Part shown: positions 12,245 through 16,940 of the stretch, in pieces
How the letters are laid out: each line of letters opens with the position of its first letter
Position numbering within the stretch: position 1 is the stretch's first letter
Assembly (NCBI GenBank): GCA_902363045.1
Contig: CABIYX010000047.1
Coordinates: forward strand, 1 to 16,940
DNA length: 16,940 nt
Direction: 5' to 3'
Source of the DNA: Clostridiales bacterium
GTDB lineage: Bacteria > Bacillota > Clostridia > Oscillospirales > Oscillospiraceae
Position numbers and translations under genes: made by a program
Notes under the pieces: model-generated
Seen by the model: only the letters and a program-made list of their open reading frames with translations
What the model was told of the DNA's origin: nothing
The model's database searches: none

Positions 12245-14284
12245 ATGAGCTTTGACCGCGATCTGTTCCTCCCCGTCAGCCGGGACGACATGGCCCGCCG
12301 GGGCTGGGACCATTATGACGTCCTCATCATCACCGGGGACGCTTATGTGGACCACCCCTCCTTCGGTCCCACCATCATCGGCCGTCTTCTGGAGGACGAG
12401 GGCTATCGGGTGGCCATCCTGGCCCAGCCCGACTGGCGCGGTCCGGCGGCCTTCTCCGCCCTGGGACGGCCCCGGCTGGCGGTGATGATCTCCGCCGGCA
12501 ACCTGGACTCCATGGTGGCCCACTACACCGCCGCCAAAAAGCGCCGCCACGACGACGCCTACTCCCCCGGTCGGCGTGCGGGGCTGCGGCCCGACCACGC
12601 CACTGTGGTGTACGCCAACCGGGCGCGGGAGGTCTTTGGGGACATCCCCATCATCATCGGCGGCCTGGAGGCCAGCCTGCGCCGCTTCGCCCACTATGAC
12701 TACTGGGAGGACAAGGTGCGCCGCTCCATTCTCTTTGACGCCCAGGCGGACATCCTGACCTATGGCATGGGGGAGCGGGCCTCGGTGGAGATCCTGTCCC
12801 GCCTCGCCTCCGGCACCCCGGTGGAGGAGATCACCGACGTGCGGGGCACCTGTGTGGCCGCCCGCCACCCCGGCGAGTGCGTCTATCCCAAGGTGGAGGT
12901 CCCCTCCTTCGAGGAGGTGGCTACCGACAAGGCCGCCTATGCCCGGGCCAATATGACCGAGTATCTGGAGCACGACGCGGTGGTGGGCAAAGCCATCCTC
13001 CAGAAGCACGGGGACCGCTTCCTCATCGTCAATCCCCCCGCCGCCCCCCTGACCACGCCGGAGATGGACCGGGTGGCCGAGCTGCCCTATGTCCGGGAGC
13101 CCCACCCCATGTATGACGAGATGGGGGGCGTTCCCGCCATTGAGGAGGTGCGCTTCTCCGTCACCCACAACCGGGGCTGCTTCGGGGCGTGCAATTTCTG
13201 CTCCCTGGCCTTCCACCAGGGGCGCACCATCTCCTGCCGCAGCCACGAGAGCGTCATCCGGGAGGTGACCGCCCTGACCCACCACCCGGGCTTCAAGGGC
13301 TATATCCACGACGTGGGCGGCCCCGCCGCCACCTTCCGCCGTCCCTCCTGCCAAAAGCAGCTCAAGCATGGGATGTGCAAAAACCGGGCCTGTCTGGCCC
13401 CCGAGCCCTGCCCCAACCTGGACGCCGACCACACCGACTATATGATGCTGCTGCGGAAGCTGCGGGCCATCCCCGGGGTGAAGAAGGTGTTCATCCGCTC
13501 GGGCATCCGCTTCGACTTCCTGATGAAGGACCCCAGCGGCGAGTTTTTCACCGACCTGGTCCAGCACCACATCTCCGGCCAGCTGAAGGTGGCCCCGGAG
13601 CACTGTGTGGCCCACACCCTGGACTACATGGGCAAGCCCCACATCGAGGTGTATGAGAAATTCCGGGAGAAGTATTTCAAGCTCAACCGCCGGTACGGCA
13701 AGGACCAGTATCTGGTGCCCTACCTGATCTCCTCCCATCCGGGCTGTACCCTGGAAGATGCGGTGCAGCTGGCCGAGTGGCTGAACAAGCAAGGGCACAT
13801 GCCGGAGCAGGTGCAAGACTTCTACCCCACTCCCGGCACCCTGGCCACCTGTATGTGGTACACCGGCCTGGATCCCCGGACCATGCAGCCGGTGTTCGTC
13901 CCCAAGACGCCCCACGACAAGGCCCTCCAGCGGGCGCTGATGCAGTGGCGGAAGCCCCAAAACCGGAAGCTAGTGCTGGAGGCCCTCCACAAAACGGGCC
14001 GTGAGGATCTCATCGGCTACGGCAAGCGCTGCCTCATCCGCCCCGACAAGGGACAGGCCCCCAGCGTCTCTCGCCGGGAGGAAAACAGTGCTCCCCGGGG
14101 GCAGAAAGCCGCCCCGGGCCGCGGCAAAAAGGGGCCGGGGAATCCCCGAAAGGAGCGGTACAGCGGCCGCCGCTCCGTGGAGAAGCAGGAGCAGTCCGAC
14201 CGGCCGGTCCGCAAGGCGGGCTGGGCCAAGCCCGCCGCCTCCAAAAAGGGAACAAAAGGCACGAAAGGCCGAAAAAAGAGTTAA
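12245..14284 (+). CDS. YgiQ-family radical SAM protein
   Basis: A 679-residue member of the YgiQ (UPF0313) radical SAM family, function unknown. The [4Fe-4S]-binding motif is CX3CX2C at residues 312-319 (RGCFGACNFC), following the usual RFSVTHN lead. Before it lies a long N-terminal domain with cobalamin-binding-like fold features (LIITGDAYVDHPSFG, residues 25-39). FHQGRTISCRS and GFKGYIHDVGGPAA follow the cluster motif, and a further Cys-rich stretch occurs near CQKQLKHGMCKNRACL. From about residue 600 on there is a disordered Lys/Arg/Gly/Pro-rich tail of about 80 residues ending KGRKKS, suggesting contact with RNA or DNA or membrane phosphates. AGGAAAGAGG precedes the ATG. It is last in the nadE cluster and ends at a bidirectional terminator. 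Confidence 0.92.
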   Translation: MSFDRDLFLPVSRDDMARRGWDHYDVLIITGDAYVDHPSFGPTIIGRLLEDEGYRVAILAQPDWRGPAAFSALGRPRLAVMISAGNLDSMVAHYTAAKKRRHDDAYSPGRRAGLRPDHATVVYANRAREVFGDIPIIIGGLEASLRRFAHYDYWEDKVRRSILFDAQADILTYGMGERASVEILSRLASGTPVEEITDVRGTCVAARHPGECVYPKVEVPSFEEVATDKAAYARANMTEYLEHDAVVGKAILQKHGDRFLIVNPPAAPLTTPEMDRVAELPYVREPHPMYDEMGGVPAIEEVRFSVTHNRGCFGACNFCSLAFHQGRTISCRSHESVIREVTALTHHPGFKGYIHDVGGPAATFRRPSCQKQLKHGMCKNRACLAPEPCPNLDADHTDYMMLLRKLRAIPGVKKVFIRSGIRFDFLMKDPSGEFFTDLVQHHISGQLKVAPEHCVAHTLDYMGKPHIEVYEKFREKYFKLNRRYGKDQYLVPYLISSHPGCTLEDAVQLAEWLNKQGHMPEQVQDFYPTPGTLATCMWYTGLDPRTMQPVFVPKTPHDKALQRALMQWRKPQNRKLVLEALHKTGREDLIGYGKRCLIRPDKGQAPSVSRREENSAPRGQKAAPGRGKKGPGNPRKERYSGRRSVEKQEQSDRPVRKAGWAKPAASKKGTKGTKGRKKS

Positions 14285-14286
14285 AC

Positions 14287-14328
14287 AAAACCGTCCCGGC
14301 CGCGAAAAGCGGTCGGGACGGTTTTTCT
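14287..14328. terminator. Bidirectional terminator between ygiQ-type gene and aminotransferase gene
   Basis: A 15-bp stem with one G-T pair (14289-14303 with 14309-14323) and a GAAAA loop. It is followed by T residues on the plus strand, and A-rich sequence on the other side gives T residues on the minus strand. It sits between two converging genes and should stop both transcripts. Confidence 0.88.
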
Positions 14329-14341
14329 TCATCGCACAATC

Positions 14342-15523
14342 TCAGCGGTAGGAGTCCGCCAGCGCCCGGAACTTGGGCAGGGCCCGCTGGATCATCTCGG
14401 TCTGGACGCAGTAGGCCAGACGGAAGTGGCCCGGGGCTCCGAAGCCGGAGCCGGGCACCAGCAGCAGGTCGAACTGCTTGGCCCGCTCGCTGAAGGCCAG
14501 GTCGTCCGGCTCCAGGCTGCGGGGGAACAGGTAGAAGGCCCCGCCCGGCTCGGCCACATGGTAGCCCATCTCCCGCAGGGCGGGCACCAGCAGCTTGCAG
14601 TTGCGCTCATACACCGACAGGTCGGCGGTCATGTCACAGCACAGGGAGGTCACCTGCTGGAACAGGCTGGGGGCGTTCACATAGCCCAGGGACCGCCCCG
14701 CTCCGGCCACCGCGGCGTACACCTCGCCGGAATCGGCCGCCTGTCCGGGGACCAGCACATAGCCCAGCCGCTCGCCGGGGAGGGAGAGGGACTTGCTGAA
14801 GGAGTAGCACACGATGGTGTCCCGGTACAGGTGGGGGATCCAGGGGGCCTGGAAGCCGGAGAACACGATCTCCCGATAGGGCTCGTCGGAGATGAGGTAG
14901 ATGGGGTGGCCGTACTCCTCCTCCTTCTGTCTTAAAATCTCCGCCAGCCGCTCCAGGGTCTCCCGGGAGTAGACCACGCCGGAGGGGTTGTTGGGGGAGT
15001 TGACCACCACGCCCTTGGTGTGTGGGGTGAGGGCCCGCTCAAAGGCGGCAAAGTCGATCTGGAAGTGCTCGATCTCCGGGGGGATCAGCACCATTTTGGC
15101 CCCAGCCCCCTCGATAAACACCTTGTACTCAGGAAAATAGGGGGCAAACACGATGAACTCATCCCCCGGGCAGGTCAGCCCGTGGAACACGCAGCAGAGG
15201 GAGGCCGCCGCCCCCACCGTGATGTAAAGCTGGTCGGCGGTGTAATCCCCGCCGAAGCGGCGGTTGAGGGAATCCGCGAAGCGCTGGCGGGCCGCGGCGT
15301 CCCCCTGGGCGCTGGTGTAGCAGTGGATCAGCTCGGGCTGCTCCCGCAGGATGCGGATGGCCGCCTCATTCACCGCGTCGGGCGCGGGAACGCTGGGATT
15401 GCCCAGAGAGAAGTCGTACACGTTCTCCCGGCCCACCACGGCGGCCCGCTGATTGCCGTACTCAAACAGCTCCCGGATCACGGAGCGGGCAGTGCCCAGC
15501 CCCAGCATACGTTTTGAAACCAT
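14342..15523 (-). CDS. PLP-dependent aminotransferase, class I/II
   Basis: A 393-residue fold-type I aminotransferase of normal length. Key residues visible: NSPNNPSG (175-182) for cofactor and substrate contact, SDEPYREI (212-219) with the Asp and Tyr that bind PLP, the Schiff-base lysine K244 in SFSKSLSLPGERLGY, and a C-terminal carboxylate-binding arginine in FRLAYC (about residue 368). It transfers amino groups between an amino acid and a 2-oxoacid in the cytoplasm; the amino acid cannot be assigned, with aspartate, alanine or aromatic substrates all possible. GGGAGG nine bases before the ATG fixes the start. It is a single gene with its own promoter, reading leftward. A supply of arylpyruvate for IorAB is conceivable but not shown by linkage, since the genes are about 9 kb apart. 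Confidence 0.92.
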   Translation of the reverse strand: MVSKRMLGLGTARSVIRELFEYGNQRAAVVGRENVYDFSLGNPSVPAPDAVNEAAIRILREQPELIHCYTSAQGDAAARQRFADSLNRRFGGDYTADQLYITVGAAASLCCVFHGLTCPGDEFIVFAPYFPEYKVFIEGAGAKMVLIPPEIEHFQIDFAAFERALTPHTKGVVVNSPNNPSGVVYSRETLERLAEILRQKEEEYGHPIYLISDEPYREIVFSGFQAPWIPHLYRDTIVCYSFSKSLSLPGERLGYVLVPGQAADSGEVYAAVAGAGRSLGYVNAPSLFQQVTSLCCDMTADLSVYERNCKLLVPALREMGYHVAEPGGAFYLFPRSLEPDDLAFSERAKQFDLLLVPGSGFGAPGHFRLAYCVQTEMIQRALPKFRALADSYR

Positions 15524-15564
15524 TGGACATGACCTCCCGGTACTTTGGTAATCGTTTTTCTGTC

Positions 15565-15595
15565 CGGCTCCCCCCGGCGCGGACGCGAGGAGCCG
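15565..15595 (-). promoter_or_regulatory. Leader hairpin of the aminotransferase gene
   Basis: CGGCTCC (15565-15571) and GGAGCCG (15589-15595) form a perfect 7-bp stem over a GC-rich loop, within the leader between promoter and start codon. No T-run follows in the direction of transcription, so a terminator is unlikely; it may stabilise the mRNA or be regulatory. Confidence 0.45.
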
Positions 15596-15606
15596 CTTTG
15601 CCTGTT

Positions 15607-15635
15607 ATTATAGCACGGCTATTTAACGCTGTAAA
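15607..15635 (-). promoter_or_regulatory. Aminotransferase promoter
   Basis: On the minus strand TTTACA (15635-15630) and TATAAT (15612-15607) are 17 bp apart, and a TG one base before the -10 box makes it an extended -10. This is close to an ideal sigma-A promoter. The leader would be about 75 bases. Confidence 0.82.
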
Positions 15636-15722
15636 GTGTTGATTTGTCCGACTTTGATTTTGATCCCACCGCCCCAAAAAACGACCGGATCCGCTCCCCC
15701 CACATGATTCTTACCAAATCAT

Positions 15723-15738
15723 TACAACTTATGTTGTA
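15723..15738. promoter_or_regulatory. Possible regulator site upstream of the Enzyme I-like gene
   Basis: TACAAC and GTTGTA form a perfect 6-bp inverted repeat with a 4-base spacer (TTAT), 12 bases upstream of the -35 box. The position fits an activator or repressor dimer. It lies between two divergent promoters and could act on either; no regulator gene is adjacent. Confidence 0.4.
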
Positions 15739-15750
15739 CACTATTCCCCG

Positions 15751-15779
15751 TTTACAAAACAACAAATTGACACTATAAT
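15751..15779 (+). promoter_or_regulatory. Promoter of the Enzyme I-like gene
   Basis: TTTACA (15751-15756), 17 bp, then TATAAT (15774-15779). A TTGACA sequence at 15767-15772 adjoins the -10 box and could serve a second, weaker start further downstream. The expected leader from about 15786 is 95 bases and contains a hairpin. Confidence 0.8.
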
Positions 15780-15812
15780 CAAATCATACCATTTTATTCC
15801 CTCAAAGCAGTC

Positions 15813-15837
15813 CGGCCGGGCATCCGGGACCCGGCCG
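15813..15837 (+). promoter_or_regulatory. Leader hairpin of the Enzyme I-like gene
   Basis: CGGCCGGG (15813-15820) pairs with CCCGGCCG (15830-15837) over a 9-base loop, about 45 bases before the start codon. It has no following T-run. An antitermination or mRNA-stability role is possible, but no known regulatory motif is recognised. Confidence 0.45.
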
Positions 15838-15881
15838 CGCCCAGCCAAACATTTTCCCGGGCTCACAAAGGCGGTGATCCT

Positions 15882-16640
15882 GTGCAGGTCCTGACTGGAA
15901 AATCGATCCTGGACCAGTTTGCGTTCGGTCCCCTCTGCTTCTACCGGCGCAGGCCCTTCCATCCGGAGCCGGAATCCCGGCGCACCCCGGAGGAGGAGAC
16001 CCACCGCTTCCACACCGCCCAGCGCCGGGCCATTCTCCAGCTGTCCGCCCTGTACGACTCCGCCAGCGTGGAGCTTGGCCCTCAGGCCGCCTCCATCTTT
16101 TCCATCCACGCCATGCTGCTGGAGGACGCCTCTCTGGTGGATGGGGTCCTCTCCACCATCCGGAGCCGCCGCGCCACGGCGGAATACGCCGTCCAGGCGG
16201 TGGAGCGTGATTTTTCCAGCGCCTTCGCCGGCATGGACAGCCCCTATATGCGGGCCCGCGGGGCGGACATCCGGGACATTGCCAACCGGGTCATCCGCTG
16301 CCTGCTGGGGCTGAAGACCCCGGACCCCTTGGCCGCCCGCGCCGGGATCCTGGTCTCTGACGAGCTGCTTCCCAGCGAGGTGCTTGCCCTGGACCGGCGG
16401 AATCTGCTGGGTCTGGTGACCCGGCACGGCAGTGTGGACAGCCACACCGCCATGCTGCTGCGGCTGATGAAGATCCCCGGCCTGGCCGAGGTGGAGATCT
16501 CCAGCCGGGAAGAGGGCCACGCTGCCCTGCTGGACGGCTTCAGCCACAGCCTCTATCTGGACCCGGAGCCCCAGCTGGTGGCCGAGCTGGGCCTCTCCCC
16601 CGCGCCGGAGCGCCGCCCCCTCGCCGCGGCCGCCCTGTGA
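15882..16640 (+). CDS. Stand-alone N-terminal half of PTS Enzyme I
   Basis: A 252-residue protein matching only the N-terminal region of PEP-protein phosphotransferase (EI, about 570 residues). FSIHAMLLEDASL (73-85) and ARGADIRDIANRV (125-137) correspond to the HPr-binding helical part, and GSVDSHTAMLLRLMKIPGL (183-201) is the phospho-histidine segment, with H188 at the place of the active-site histidine. The C-terminal PEP-binding barrel and dimer domain are absent: the frame ends 36 bases before a terminator, with no sign of the missing part. Such a protein could exchange phosphate with phospho-HPr but should not use PEP by itself. The start is a GTG at 15882 with AAGGCGGTGA upstream. A good promoter and intact frame suggest a working gene, though an old truncation cannot be ruled out. 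Confidence 0.85.
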   Translation: MQVLTGKSILDQFAFGPLCFYRRRPFHPEPESRRTPEEETHRFHTAQRRAILQLSALYDSASVELGPQAASIFSIHAMLLEDASLVDGVLSTIRSRRATAEYAVQAVERDFSSAFAGMDSPYMRARGADIRDIANRVIRCLLGLKTPDPLAARAGILVSDELLPSEVLALDRRNLLGLVTRHGSVDSHTAMLLRLMKIPGLAEVEISSREEGHAALLDGFSHSLYLDPEPQLVAELGLSPAPERRPLAAAAL

Positions 16641-16674
16641 GCCGCTCCATCCCTCCCAAATGAAAAGAGACTGT

Positions 16675-16701
16675 CGAAAAAGTGGCATAGCCACTTTTTC
16701 G
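16675..16701 (+). terminator. Terminator of the Enzyme I-like gene
   Basis: A perfect 12-bp stem (16675-16686 with 16690-16701) closes on a 3-base ATA loop. The GC part of the stem is followed by TTTTTC on the plus strand and the mirror image on the minus strand, so it should terminate in both directions. It also forms the left border of the hairpin array that fills the window end. Confidence 0.75.
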
Positions 16702-16713
16702 AGTGGGATTGCA

Positions 16714-16801
16714 CGAAAGCTTCGTCTCGATTTCTTGCGAAATTGTCGGCAAAGCTTTCGCGAGAAGTGTCATTTCCGAGGTACACGCCCCCGGAAATGA
16801 C
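16714..16801. repeat. Two consecutive inverted repeats in a non-coding tail
   Basis: CGAAAGCTT (16714-16722) pairs with AAGCTTTCG (16752-16760). Inside it ATTTC (16730-16734) pairs with GAAAT (16739-16743) over a TTGC loop, so the whole forms one long hairpin with an internal loop. Next, GTCATTTCCG (16769-16778) pairs with CGGAAATGAC (16792-16801) as a perfect 10-bp stem. The base composition is visibly less GC-rich than the genes to the left. No convincing protein is encoded. Confidence 0.65.
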
Positions 16802-16815
16802 GGGATTCAATTTTA

Positions 16816-16861
16816 TTCCGTCGCCTTCGGGCGACGGAACTCCTTGCAGGAGGGCTTTTTT
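16816..16861. repeat. TTCG-loop hairpin followed by a short hairpin and T-run
   Basis: TTCCGTCGCC (16816-16825) pairs perfectly with GGCGACGGAA (16830-16839) around TTCG, a very stable RNA tetraloop. It is followed by CTCCT/AGGAG (16840-16844 with 16848-16852), then GGC and six T residues, so the pair could end a transcript entering from the left. Confidence 0.65.
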
Positions 16862-16867
16862 GAGAAG

Positions 16868-16940
16868 TCAAGACCACGCGTGAAACGCGTGGCTTGAACA
16901 AGCCCTAAAAGGGCATAGTGCGGCCAGCGCCTGAAAGACG
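16868..16940. repeat. Hairpins at the window edge, possible mobile-element or repeat boundary
   Basis: TCAAG, a bulged A and CCACGCGT (to 16881) pair with ACGCGTGG and CTTGA (16885-16897) over a GAA loop. GCCCT (16902-16906) pairs with AGGGC (16910-16914). An alternative pairing of GGCTT (16891-16895) with AAGCC (16900-16904) competes with both. Sub-terminal hairpins of this form occur at ends of IS200/IS605-type elements, but no transposase is visible before the window stops, so this is only a suggestion. Confidence 0.4.

Noticed and set aside
16703..16897. A 64-residue open frame in the hairpin region.
   Set aside because: It runs through several inverted repeats, has no good ribosome binding site and no recognisable protein character.
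16641..16940. A continuation of Enzyme I in another frame after a frameshift.
   Set aside because: The sequence after the stop becomes a terminator and hairpins within 40 bases; no PEP-binding barrel motif is seen in any frame.
1..16940. CRISPR arrays, tRNA or rRNA genes, prophage or defence genes.
   Set aside because: I saw no regularly spaced direct repeats, cloverleaf sequences, rRNA-like stretches or defence/phage motifs in any part of the window.

Overview
The window looks like a chromosomal segment from a GC-rich anaerobic Firmicute, most likely an Oscillospiraceae-type gut bacterium. This is inferred from gene content (ferredoxin-linked 2-oxoacid oxidoreductase, YerC-type TrpR relative, GltS, paired short ChrA proteins), strong GGAGG-type ribosome binding sites, sigma-A-like promoters and GC-rich third codon positions. 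No rRNA, tRNA, CRISPR array, phage gene or recognisable transposase gene is visible.

Left third (positions 1-5460, minus strand): a seven-gene operon reads right to left from a clear promoter at 5425-5453. The order is a TrpR-like regulator, iorA, iorB, a crcB/fluC fluoride channel, an unrecognised 59-residue two-helix membrane protein, a phenylacetate-CoA ligase (paaK) and a tandem ACT-domain protein. A strong hairpin terminator lies at 36-80. The four metabolic and sensor genes form an aryl-acid module: IorAB interconverts arylpyruvate and arylacetyl-CoA with ferredoxin, and PaaK links arylacetyl-CoA to the free aryl acid. The ACT and TrpR-like proteins are candidate aromatic amino-acid sensors. 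The crcB plus small-protein pair sits inside this module and is bordered by a heptad repeat on one side and a perfect 26-bp palindrome on the other, which suggests an inserted cassette.

Middle (5461-8870, plus strand): a divergently transcribed acyl-CoA synthetase has a textbook promoter, and a 9-bp inverted repeat overlaps its -10 box (probable operator). A 13-bp-stem terminator follows, then a monocistronic GltS-type Na+/glutamate symporter with its own promoter and terminator.

Right centre (8900-14330, plus strand): glutamine-dependent NAD+ synthase, a pair of half-length chromate-transporter-family proteins overlapping by 4 bp, and a YgiQ-family radical SAM protein with a long basic tail. 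They end at a hairpin that probably serves as a bidirectional terminator. Opposing it is a class I/II PLP aminotransferase on the minus strand.

Right end (15524-16940): a divergent promoter region drives the aminotransferase leftward and a 252-residue protein rightward. The latter is the N-terminal (HPr-binding and phospho-histidine) half of PTS Enzyme I without the PEP-binding barrel. The last 300 bases hold no convincing gene but a dense run of hairpins, possibly an intergenic repeat or the edge of a mobile element cut by the window end.
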